A DNA stretch of 64,000 nt, from NCBI GenBank assembly GCA_023079485.1, contig CM041097.1, positions 20,009,158-20,073,157 of the forward strand, read 5' to 3'. The translations under genes were made by a program, and so were the position numbers. Below are positions 12,238 to 24,200 of the stretch, one piece after another. Source of the DNA: Archilochus colubris. Its lineage: Eukaryota; Chordata; Aves; Apodiformes; Trochilidae. The stretch's first letter is position 1. Each line of letters starts with the position of its first letter. The notes under the pieces were generated by a model. That model was not told the DNA's origin, ran no database searches, and saw only the letters and a list, made by a program, of their open reading frames with translations.

Positions 12238-15200
12238 GTAATTCCCACTTGTTCCATCTCTGAAGTGACAAGGGAGTAAAATGCTGGGTTTTGGACTCCT
12301 TTCGATTGATGCAATAATGCTCTGATCTCTGATCCCACAGAGCAAAGTTCAGAGATCAGTGGTGCCCTGGTTCGGGATTTCAAGAGCTTCATCCCCTCTT
12401 CATCCGTTTGTGAGATTGTGCTATTGAAATGATGAAAAGTGTTTCTGAGATGAGACTCTGCCACCTTGTCTATCCTGACAAGCTGCCCAAATCTGATCCG
12501 TAGTAACGACCCTGGACTGTGGGTTGTGGTCAGTGCCTTCCCTAACAATAAGTGGAGAAATCCTCATTTTCTTGTCTAGCAGGTCCTGTTCTTGTAACTC
12601 CTGATAGTGCTAGATACGTGTGCCCTAACCAATTAATACCAGAATTTATAACTTTAGTGTGGTTCGTGTAAAAGGTGCCCAGAGCCTGGCGTGGTATCCT
12701 CCTAAACTCCAGCCCCTCACACTGCACTAAACCTACTTACCCCAGAGAACTGGTGATGAGTAGCTGGGCTGCCTGCCAAACCCTAATGGGAAACACGTGG
12801 ATAGATTTTCTTCCGGACCCCTTTATTCCCTCTCCCTAAGGAAGATCTCTTCTTGTGTGTTTTAGTGAGAGAGCCCATGACCCAAATTACCGAGGAGGTC
12901 CGGGATCAGCTGCTGGAGGCTTCTGCAGCTACAAGGAAGGCCTACAACACATACCGTAGGGAGGCTGATCCTGAGGAGCATTATTCAGCAGGAGAAGGAG
13001 CACAGTCAGCAGCAGACAAGAGCAAAGATGAGCTGGAGATGAGTGCTGTCATCTCCATCATGCAGCCCATCCTCCGCTTCTTGCAGCTGCTCTGCGAAAA
13101 CCACAATCGGGATTTGCAGGTACAGCCTGGTTCCCACGGTGGCACTGCTGTCACATCCCCTCACCCAGCCCTGTGCCTCTTGAAATTGATACTCAAACAA
13201 CTGGTTTATTTGGCCCTGAAGAGAATATATATTTTTAAAAAGTATTTATACGTTGCTGGACAGATGCAGGGAGATGCAGTTAACCCAGTGTTCAAGGCTC
13301 TTTTCAGCATAGGTAAAAGGTGATGGGGACCAAAACTTGATGGGGTTTTCTTAAGATGTACAGTCAGGAGAGAACTGGGACTTGAGTTCCAGCAGCCCTG
13401 AAGGATGTGCTTGCTTTGCAGTGAGCAGGTTCTTGTGGGTTTTCATGGAGCTGTTCGTGGGCATCAGGTTGAACATGAGGCATCAGGAAAGGCTCAGCTG
13501 GAGCTGACCCTGGTGAAGGACATGAAGGGGAACAAGAAGGGTTTGTGGGTTGGATCTGCAGCAGCAGGAGAATAGGGGCAGCATGGGTCTGCTGCCAAAG
13601 GGTGGTAAAGAATGTGGAGGAGGCCAAGGTGCTCCTGGTTGGAGATCAGTCCAACCTGATCAGTTCTCAGCAGCCCTAGGTCCCTGAGACCAGAGGGAGC
13701 AAGGAAGATGTATACCCTGAGAGAAGGAGAACTGGGTTAGGAGGTATTCAAACAAGGTTATCTGTGCCCAAGTCCAGGGTGCCTGGTGGGATGTCTCAGC
13801 CCCCTGTGGAGTGCTGGGTCCAGTCCTGGGCTCTTGGGTCCAGCAAGGAGCCTCAGAGATGATTTAAGGGACTGGAGCATCTGACAGGGGAGGCAGAGGG
13901 AGGTGGGAGAGGCTGTGAAGAGGGCATGGCCAGGCTCTGCTCAGCGAGGAAAGTTGGGGGAGAAAACCCCCAAAAGTCTCTGCCAACCTCAGCTGTCCTG
14001 GGATGCTCTGGGATGTGTTTTGTGTCATTTTAAACAGCCAGCCCAGAACTGGTACGTTAGTAACCTGACCCTGCGCGTGGCTCTGCAGGAGATAAGATTT
14101 TTTTTTTTGCTTACAAATGGCCTGCAATTAGCATGATTTTTGTTCAGCCTAAACCGCTGCTGCTGGATTATAACCCAGCTCCAGCGAGGAGCTGGTGAGA
14201 CAGAGTACAAAGGACTAAATACCCTCATAAAGGAGGGATAATTGCCTTGATTGCACATTGTTGTGCAGCACACCACAAGTGCAGGACCCTGCGTGAGAGC
14301 TTTTCAGCCCTGCCAAATCCCTTCCACCGAGCTGGAATACCCTGCTGCTGGCAGGATGGGAAATCAAATCTGTATGGTAATGCTCCTGGGCTGGGAGCCT
14401 GTCATTCTTCTAGCATTTTATAGGTGCTGGGGTTACATACATCAGGGGTTTTCCTAAGTTTTGTTTTTTTTTTTCTATTTTTTTTTCAAAAAAAACCCCA
14501 ACCCATTTGATCTTTGTTTTGTCAAACAATTCTCATGCCATTAGCAATGCTGGAGACAAGCAGGGAGGCAGTTTGCTGTGGCAGTGCTCCAAACCACACG
14601 CACATGATCCTCTGCTGCTGCTGCTGCTGCCTTTGGCTCAGCACTGAAAGCTATAGGAGCAAAACTGAACTCAAGCCAATGCAGAAACTTGGCCTGAGCT
14701 GTTCACCCTCCTGAACAATTAAATTCCCTAAACAGGGGATTGTTGCATTCAGCTCTGGGAGGGAAAAGAAAAATAGAAAAAAGGTCAGAGGAACAATTTT
14801 TTCACATATAATCCTTTTGCTGCTTGCCTGCCCTGGTTCTTGCCTGTCCCCTCCAGCCCTGAAGCTTCAGAATCTGGGTGTCTGCAGCAGTATGTTGTAG
14901 CTGAGCTCCTTCCTGGTGTTGCCAGTGGACTCCCTGCTTAAGGGGATAAGGAGGATGAAGCAGTGTGTCCTCCACAGCTGCCTGAGCTGGATTTGAATGA
15001 GAAGTGGGTAGGGAGCACCTGCCTGGTGCAGCTGCAGGTTTGTCAAGCCCAGTGCTTTACAAACCCTTTGCAATTGTGAGCAGCCTGGTGCAAAGCCAGG
15101 AAAGTGCAAGTCATGGCTGTGAGGGTCAGTGCGAGGGGGGCAGTGAGGGAGATGCAGTGCTGTGCCTTTTGCATCACTTGGTGGTTCCCTTTGCTGCTAA

Positions 15201-18200
15201 AACTGTGGTTTGCTCCCTGTTGCACAGCCAGGGTGCTGTTCTGTGCCCCTCCAGCTCACACTGGGGGTCTGGAGGAGGAGCTGCAATATCTTTGAATTAA
15301 CGCAAGGACTGGAACAAACAGGTGAATGTACTTTAAAAAAAAATAAAAAATATTTAAACCAAAAGACATGTAAGTAGGTTTGGTTGCCTGCCTCAGGCAG
15401 GATGCATCAGATTTTGCTGTGGAGCAGCCTTGGTGCCTCTCAGCACACAGACACTCAGGGGCTCTTATGAAACTTCCCTGAGGTCTGACCCCTGGTGCTG
15501 TGCCAGAGCTGAGTCCTGGCACTGAAGCTGTCCCAGAGCTGCTGCCACCTCACTGCTCTCCTCCTGTGCTGTGCTGTGCTGTGCTGGCTGCCCTGGTGAA
15601 AGTGGCCCTGGGTACAACAGAGTCAGTCACGAGGACTGGAGCTCGTGACAAGCACCCAGGGAATGCTTTTCTGGAAGCCAGGGCTGTGCTGGCTGGAGGT
15701 GAGGAGGGATTCCCAGGAGCTGGGATGTGTTCCCTCTCTGTGCCTGGGGCAGGTGATACCCAGCAGCCTTCCTCACCCCCACAGCCAGGTGTGCAGCTCC
15801 AGCTTTATGCTTTACAAATCTCCTCTTTGTGGGCAAATGGAGTAGTCCAATTCTTAATACTGAGTTGTTTCTGTGAAATAAAAATATTACGGTAGTATTG
15901 TAGCTGGTCCTGCTCAGATTAAAGGCCTATGTTGGTGGGTTAAATACTGCTTTTGTGCCAATAAAGCAGAAATGGGCTGCAACTTTTAACACGGGATTTG
16001 ACTTTTTCTTTTATTCAAAATCCCTGGAGACAAAGGTTGGGTAATAAAGAGCAGTGGAGCTCTGCATGCTGCAGGAGCAGTGGCTGGAGGGGCAGCAGGG
16101 CTGGATGCATACAGTCACCTGGCTGAGCTCACAAGCAAGAAGTGTGAGAATTAACTTTATAAGACCAAGGAGCAAGCCTTTACTCGGTGAAAAATGCCTT
16201 GTCTTACTTGATTGCTTGTAAAGACAAATCTGATAATGTAAAAATAACTCTTTACTAAGGCTTTCTTACTAGTTAGTTCTTTCTTCCCAAAGTTTTCCAA
16301 TGAGGGATCAGATTTCTGCTAAAACAAAGACTGCCCAAAGAAAACGTTTAGGCTTTTGGGGGAATTACCCTCTGAAATGGTAGAACTGTTCTTTCCACGG
16401 TTTCTATGTTCATCCCAGCTTGAACAAATGGAGCTAGTATTCTGAAAGGAGCCAACTTTATTTTTAGCCATCCTGTTTTCTCCAAAGGGTACATGGCCTT
16501 AGGCAGCAAAGTCTCTGACACCCCGGCAGGCTGTCGAGGCAGACGTTGCCTTTGCAAGTGGAGCCCTATCTGGTCGTGTATCCCAGAGGGCTGTGCTCAC
16601 TAAAAATGGGATAGCAGCATCACGTCAGCTCCAGAAGGTTATTTGCAAAGGTAGGAGTTTGCAGCCTGCCTGCCTTGCAGTGCTCTTCACCCCATTGGAA
16701 GGTATTTTTCTCTCAACTGAGTATACAGAATGCTGAAAACCAGGCAGGATGAATGCTCTTCTCCCTCTGTTCTCCTCAAGATCCCACCAGCTGCATATGT
16801 TTCACATGTTCTAGCTGGATCTGCAGCTGTCACTCTTTATTTGGAAGGCAGGGGCTTGGGGCTGGGACAGCCCTCGGGTTCATTCCCACATCAAGCAGGA
16901 GAGCAGTATGTTCAGTACTGACACTGGAGCATTTTGGTTGGAAATGATGAGCTCTGTTCCCACCCTGCAGCCTCTGAGATGCTCAGGATGACAGAAAATG
17001 AAGAGTTTCATCTATACTGGCTGAGACAGCCCCAGACATTCCCTGGGGCAGTTTCTCACAGTGCAGCAGGGGTCTTGCTTTCTCCAGTTTTTTCCTTCCC
17101 CTTGGTTAAGCCATCTAACTTTGTCCTCCTGGGCTGTGCCCCTCCTCTTTACTTTGTGTTTATTGACTTTGGATCAAGAAGCTCAGGCTGGTATAAAGCT
17201 AGCTGTAATCAGAAGAAATGCCATGCTGCAGTCAGGGAGCATTTTATTTCATTGCTTTTGGTACCATCCATTATTTTTCCTTTTTTTCTTTCCTGGCAGG
17301 GAGGCACGAGCCCTGCTTTCCTGTAGCATCAGCCTCTCTGTGTTCTGACAAGTTAATCAAAAGTCAGGACACTAAATGAGCAATCAGTTGAAATGTGCTG
17401 AATCACTGTCACCTTTAGTCTGCATTCGTAGACAGCATTTTCCATTTTTAGCTTAGCCTTCAATCGAATCTGGCAATTTCTCAGTCTGTTTGCCTTAAAA
17501 GACTTATTAGCCCGACACAGGCACTCGAGGCAATCAGCAGCAGAAAAGACCTTGCTGGTTCCATAGTCCCATGCATCTTGTTCATCTGAGGGCTGGTTTT
17601 TTGGGTTTTTTTTTTCACCTTTGAAGTGTTTTGAAACCTGCTAGAGCTAAGCTAATGGGAGCTCTCCTGCTGAAACTTCAAGGCAATGAAAGGGGTAGTG
17701 ACTGTCCATCCTTGCAGCATGCTGCTGGGAACACACCAACAAACACCATCTGAGTCACTGGGAAATCATTTTTCGTTAATTGACCTTCTTTGTTTTGGTT
17801 GGGTTTGGTTGTTTTGGTTTTTGTTTTTTTTTTTTTTTCCATTTGCGATACAGGGGAGGGGGAACATCTTTAATCCATGCTGATAAATCTGGCGTTTCAT
17901 TAGAGGAGCTGCTCCTAATCAGCCGCTTCGAGCAGGGATTACAATAATTATGTGGGAAGAAAATGCAATTGAGAGAATTGCATTTCAAGGCACCTTCCTC
18001 CAAGGCATGCAGTCAGGTACCTCTGTGCTGCTCATGCGGGTGCTGCTGCTGGGCAGCCAGAGCCTGGGAACTGCTGCTTCCCTCTTGGAGAAAGGTCTTG
18101 GGAGGAGGGAGTGATGGTTAAAAGGGAAATGCAATAGGTAGGCTAGAGGGAAAGCTTCCAGGCTGAGGAGAGCTTCTGATCTGCAGTGAACAGCCTGTTC

Positions 18201-21200
18201 CCTGTTGGGTTTCAGTGCTCTGATGGCTGCACTCTGATTATTGCTGCTGGATTTCTGGCAAATGTCAAGCCACCAAGCTGCCCCAGAGAGCAGGGCATTG
18301 CAAGAGGCTTAAATTGCTTGTCCAGGCTCCAGTGAAGTCAGAGCCATGGACCCTGCAGCACAACTGGGGGCTGGGGAACTCAAAACATTCTGCTCCCAAC
18401 ATCAGTTTGTATTTCTGTGTTTTCTTTCCTCTTCCCCTCCTGGCTTGGACACTCTCCCCACAGAATTTCCTTCGGTGCCAGAACAACAAGACAAACTACA
18501 ACTTGGTGTGTGAGACCCTGCAGTTTCTGGACTGCATCTGTGGAAGCACAACTGGTGGACTTGGACTCCTTGGTCTGTACATAAATGAGAAAAACGTAGC
18601 ACTGATCAACCAGACACTGGAAAGTTTGACTGAGTACTGTCAGGGACCTTGCCATGAGAACCAGGTAATGCCCATTGCTGCCAAAAGCATCACCCCTTCT
18701 CCTTCCATCCTTCCACCCACAGCCTGTGCCCTGCTGGCCTTGGCTTAGAGACTTGGGTTGTCTTATAACTATGCTCACTTCACTTGCCATACAAAGTGAT
18801 TTTGTTTATTTGGGGTTTTTTTATTTATAATTGCACAATAATCAACTTCCCTGTCTCAAGACTCTTTTTGAGAAGTCAAACCACTGAAAGCTGTAGAGGT
18901 TTTTCTGCTTTCTTAGCATTTCTGTTGTCTTATTGGACTTGTCAGGCAGTGAGATGGGACAATTTTTGTATTTGGAATACTTCCTATTAAAAATACTGCT
19001 AAACCCAAGCTCTGTTGCCACAGGGGCCAGAACTCTGTAGGTTTGTTACTGAAGGTGAGAACCATGAGGCTGTGGGTAGGAGCAGGTACAGGTCACTGCT
19101 GACTGTCCCTGTGCCTGTGTGGGATGTGGTGGTGGTTCCTGATGAGTTGGGTGTTGGTGAGGGACAACCAAGGGTCTACTGGGGGTTGAGGCTGTCCAGC
19201 TCTCCACAAACCATGCTCACTGACCATAATATGCTCTGCTTCAAGCAGGAATAAGTGTGAATGCAAGCATAGTGGTTTGATGTGTTACTGGGAAGGTGTG
19301 GCTGAGGAATACAGGAATCCTCTTGGATAAAGCAGTTAGTGACCCACAGCTGGACTTGGTCTGCTCTGTGCTTCAGAGGCTGAGTAATTAGCAAGGAAGA
19401 TGAGAAGATACCTCGTTTGCATAAGCAGGAGTTTTTAGGTGCCCAGGAGTAAGGGTTAGCTCAATGGCAGAGCAGGGCTCTGGGTTTTGGTACCACCAGC
19501 TGGTTCTTTTCAGTTCTGGGCCACTGTAAAAGCAGGGATAAAGGGTAAGCAAGAAGGTTATGGAAATCCACATTCTTTGGTTAGACAAGACTGCAGTAGG
19601 TGTTGATTGCCTATCTAAAATAAAGGAAACTCTCCATAATCTTGGGAAAACAGTGTTCTTCCTTAGCTATGTGTTCAGCCTGGATGCTTTGGCATGCAAA
19701 CTCTTCGTTTATCAACTGGGTTGCTTTCTGCTTCCTGAGGCTGGGTGGTTTCAGTAGGACATGCCATGGCTGATGATAGGAAAAGCCTGAAACAAAATGC
19801 CTTAATCTCTTGTTATTCCACTGCTTGGAGTTTTCTGTTCAGTTATCTGTCTTGAACAGCTTATGAGGTGATGAAAGAGGTGACACTTCTGGCTGGGTCA
19901 CTGGCCTAGGCTGCGTTTTTAGTGAAGGCAATTAGTGAAGTTTGATGAATTTTCTTTGGACAGAACTGCATTGCTACTCACGAGTCCAATGGCATTGACA
20001 TCATCACTGCATTAATTCTCAATGACATCAACCCTTTGGGCAAAAAGAGAATGGACCTCGTGCTGGAACTGAAGGCAAGTGGATATTTTGTGTGTTCCAC
20101 GTTAACAGTGGGATGAAACATAACTTTATTGTTGGAATTACGTGGGTGTTCATTGTATCCTAATATTCATAAGTGCCAAAAAACGTATGCATCAGCAAGC
20201 TGGAGGCAGTGCCCAGAGATTGTTTGTCACAGGTATTTCATCTTTTAAATAACATGGAGTCACCAGTTTTTGTGTGGGGGGGATGCATGAAGGCAAGATG
20301 TGCTGAGGAGTAATTTCCTGCTAAAAATTAAGAGCTGATGAAAATGCCTCTGTTGTTGGTGAGCTTCTACGTAACACAATGGAAGCAGAATTCCTCCTGC
20401 TACATCTTGTTTCCTAATACTTTATTGCTGTTGTTTTATCAGTTGATGTTTAATCACCACGAATTTTTTAGGGCTGCTCATGTTAGTGCTGAAATAATTA
20501 GCCCTGGTGCTGCTTTCAGAGTACACTAGCAGGTTGTCTTCTAGCAAGAGCTGTCACAGAGCACTCCTGCTTCAGCACCTTTTGGAAATATTTCCTTTCT
20601 GACTTATTGTCCTGTCCCATAGTGCAATGTCTCCTTGTTTTCCGTTGCCAAATCACACTATTATTATGGGTAATGTGGGTTTTTTATTATTCTAAATAAA
20701 AAATGCTTTTAGACTCAATTAGCATTATACTTCAAAATTAAATACTTTTATTGGTTTTTCTTGTCAGTCGTGATGGATTTTAATCTTAATTGTTTGTATT
20801 AAAGTAGTCTGGTGCCTTGTGGTGGTTTCCCATTTCCTCCCTCTGTTCCTTGGCGTGAAGCAGGTTGCAGAGTCATTTCCAGTTAAAAGCAGGGAAGCAC
20901 GTCTGTGCCTTCAGCATTGGCTTGCCTTTGATTTAATCAGAAGCTGCCCCATTTTGGAACTGAGAGCTTTTAGTAATGCTGCAATAACTCTAAAACAAAA
21001 TACTACAAGCTTGAGGCATCAGTGGATTAGAAATAATCTACAATTGCCTTGGGCTAATTTGATGTCTCCCAGTAAGATTTGGTGGAGTCACCATCCCTAG
21101 AGGCGTTTAAAAGGCATTTGGACCAGGAGCCTCAAAGCTGGGGGGCAGCAGGGGTGGGATTGCTGCAGCCAGGACCCTCTGTGCTTGACTCCTGGCAGTG

Positions 21201-24200
21201 CTCACCCTTGTTCTGCCTTCCTTCCTTTCAGAACAACGCTTCCAAACTGCTCCTGGCAATCATGGAGAGCCGGCACGACAGCGAGAATGCTGAGAGGATC
21301 CTCTACAACATGAGGCCCAAAGAGCTGGTGAGTCCCTGCCTTGCTCCAAAACTCCCAGCTCCGTGGCCATGCCCACCCAGAGGTGCTGTGAGATCTCTGC
21401 ACCAGACCTCAGCACCACTGTGGACTGGAAAACCTTAGGTTGGATGAGTGCTGATGATGGGTGAGGACAGGTTTGCCTCATTCCTGGGCAGCACGAGTGG
21501 TTTGGGAATCATGCTGAGTGCAGCAGAGGAGGAGCATCCTCCGACACTTGGGAATCCACATGTGGAAGTTATTTGCACAAGAGACAGAGAGAAACAAAAA
21601 GTTCTTGTGACCTAAAAGCTGATCAGTCTCCTGTAGAGGCGTTGGGGCTGGTTAATGTATTAACTGGTGGAAAGACTTACAGGAGATTCAAAGTACAGCT
21701 GCAAACACTGTTGTCTTGTCTTGGTGCACGTAGCTACAGCAGGGCCAGAGGTCAGGACATGGTGCTGTGTGTGGTGAGGGTGGCCTGGAATATATTACCT
21801 TGGAGAGGAATGTGGAATAGAGTTCCCTGTGTCAATGAGCTGGGCTGAAGGTGCCGAGTTCAAGGTCTCCCAGTTTATCCTGGATACTGAGATACCCTTG
21901 AAGGTTTCTGCTCAGCTCCCTCCCACCTCTAAGAGTGCCAAGTGAATGAACACTGCCCTCAGCCTGAGCTGCCTCTCCACTGGCTTGTGTCTCTCTCTCT
22001 CTAGGTGGAGGTGATAAAGAAGGCTTATCTGCAGGGAGAAGTAGAGTTTGAGGATGGAGAGAACGGGGAAGATCCTGCGGCATCTCCGAGGAACGTGGGA
22101 CACAACATTTACATATTAGCTCATCAGGTACAGTGTCACCTACAGCTTTTGTTAGCCCCAAGTGTCACTGTGAAGAGCAAGAGGTCAGCTTCCCCCTGGA
22201 ACTGTTTTAATGGCTCCCCTCTGAGGAAAACTCACTGCACATTCTCTTTTTATCAGAGCAAATCCCTATCCTCGAAGAATCCAAAAAGAAAAACCCATAA
22301 TATAAGAAAATATTTGGAGTTTTCTAATGGGAAGCAGGCAGGCTCTCGACCAAGTTTCTTAAGACATGTGATTCAAGTTCTTGGCAGGACTAGGGAGCAG
22401 TGTATTATTTTTCAGCTGTATCAAAGGTTACTTTATACTCCCAAAGAAATTCTACTCACAGATCAATTAAACTGCAAGCGGAAATCTCGCTCTGCCTTGA
22501 TGGTTCTTGCCACATTCCCTCTGTGCTGGAGCCAGCCAGGTTTGTTGTATTGATACCATGTGGTGTTTGAAAGGTAAGAGACTAAGGGAGATAAAATACA
22601 TCTGGAGCTACTTAATATATTGCTGCTATGTGCATTGCCCCATTAGAGACTTCTTGTTCCTGTAGCATCCGGGAAGGAAGGACCATCACCATGCTGCAAG
22701 GTGAATTTTGGGCATTCAGAAGCATTTTCTGAGCCTTGCTCTGTGCATCTGCTGTTCAAATAATGCAGATTTTCTCTCCTGTCCCTGCCTAGACACTTGG
22801 GTGATTAGCACACCTTTGAATTTGGGTGGGTGTGGAAGGATAATCCTCATATAAAGGTTCAAAAGGTTCCCCAAGTCAAGCAAAGGGTGCGAGAGGACGG
22901 GTATAAGAGGAGCATAACATGGATATTTAAAAAATACAGATATGAATCGTTCTGACTCTCTCCCAGAATAGAGCTGCAGGGTGTCTGGTTGGAATAGAAC
23001 AAGCCTTCTGTCAACTTTGCCCTTTCTTAGCAGCTGACTGCATACTATTTCTTTTTTTATGCCAAAAATCAGAAATCTAATATCGTAGAGAGACATCTGG
23101 TGTCTCCCACTCCCTTTGCATTCCTTTATTTCAGTTGGCTCGTCACAACAAAGAGCTGCAGAACATGCTGAAGCCGGGAGGTCAGATAGAGGGAGATGAG
23201 GCTCTGGAGTTTTACGCCAAGCACACGGCACAGATTGAGGTACAGGGGAACTGCTGGGAGGTGTCAGGGGCCAGGATCTGCTCTGCACAGAGCTGCTTGG
23301 CAGGGGAACAGAGGAGTTAAACACCGGGTATATTATATTTTGAGTAAACTGACTACCTGTGTGTGGACTGTCATCTTTGACGTGAGGTTTCATACGAGGT
23401 TATTTTTTTATTATTTTATTTTCTGACAGCCGCTGGGGGGGAGCTATTTTTGAGCTGTCATGTGTGGGCTTTAAGATGGAGCTGAGCAGAGCTCTGTTGG
23501 CAGGAGGAAGTGTAACTTCACTTCTGTTACATTTTGGCCCGTACTATTGCTGTATCCATGAAGTTAGTGATAGCTTTTTGCCATTCTTTTCAGAGTTCAG
23601 ATGACAACTTGGCCTGGCGCACAATCTAAAGTGCTTTTCAAAAGTAAAACACACACAAATACGGAGAGTTCACAAAACTCTCTAATAAGTGAGGTGAATG
23701 TAGCCATTTCTCCTCAAACTTTCCTGTGCAATGGGGGGCTAAAATTTCCTGAGATTCCTCACCTGGGTGAGCAGATTGCTCTGAAATTCAGCACAGCTCT
23801 GGTGCAGGATTCACTGGGACACTTGGAAACCCCAGCTAAGGAGTTATCAGTCTGGGAGCTAAATGTGGCCCTGCTTTGAAAGGTAAATGAAATAAAGCCC
23901 CTATCAAGCTGCTGTTTCCAAGTTTCTACATGTAGCTGGTTTGAGAGGGGGAAGGAGAAGGCAGACAAACCAAAAAATAAAAGCCTTTAATCCCTAGGAA
24001 GAACTCTAATAAGGCTGTTGTTCAGATTGTCAGGTCGGACCGCACCATGGAGCAAATCGTCTTCCCTGTGCCCAGTATCTGTGAATTCCTCACCAAGGAG
24101 TCCAAGCTGAGGATATATTACACCACGGAGAGGGATGAGCAAGGCAGCAAGATCAATGACTTCTTCCTGAAATCAGAAGACCTCTTTAATGAGATGAACT

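Larger units (their letters stand above)
13120..18463 (+). other. ITPR1: ITPR1 intron B-C
   Basis: The intron is 5.3 kb, GT-AG, phase 0. It holds a decayed CR1 at about 13620-13990, a (CTG)6 run at 14612-14629, a (TGTGC)4 run at 15565-15584, poly-T tracts, and non-repetitive candidate regulatory blocks at about 17370-17560 and 17840-18010. No exon was recognised inside. Confidence 0.8.
20075..21231 (+). other. ITPR1: ITPR1 intron D-E, GC-AG type
   Basis: The intron is 1.16 kb. Its donor is gcaagt after GAAG, matching U1 snRNA at every position except the T-to-C change, as expected for GC-AG introns. The acceptor is a normal pyrimidine tract with cag. Near its 3' end it contains a CR1 ORF2 remnant. 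Confidence 0.92.

Noticed and set aside
14612..14629. CTG run as a pathogenic-type repeat expansion
   Set aside because: Only six units are present, within the normal range for intronic microsatellites.
20079..20080. GT dinucleotide as an alternative donor for exon D
   Set aside because: It would add four bases and break the frame at the junction with exon E, whereas the GC donor gives an exact join.
22005..22553. 182-codon open frame that continues exon F into the intron
   Set aside because: The first 41 codons are exon F. The rest lies beyond a good gtacag donor and does not match any IP3 receptor; it is intronic read-through.
22716..23393. 225-codon minus-strand open frame
   Set aside because: It overlaps exon G in antisense, shows no recognisable motif and has no promoter-like context.
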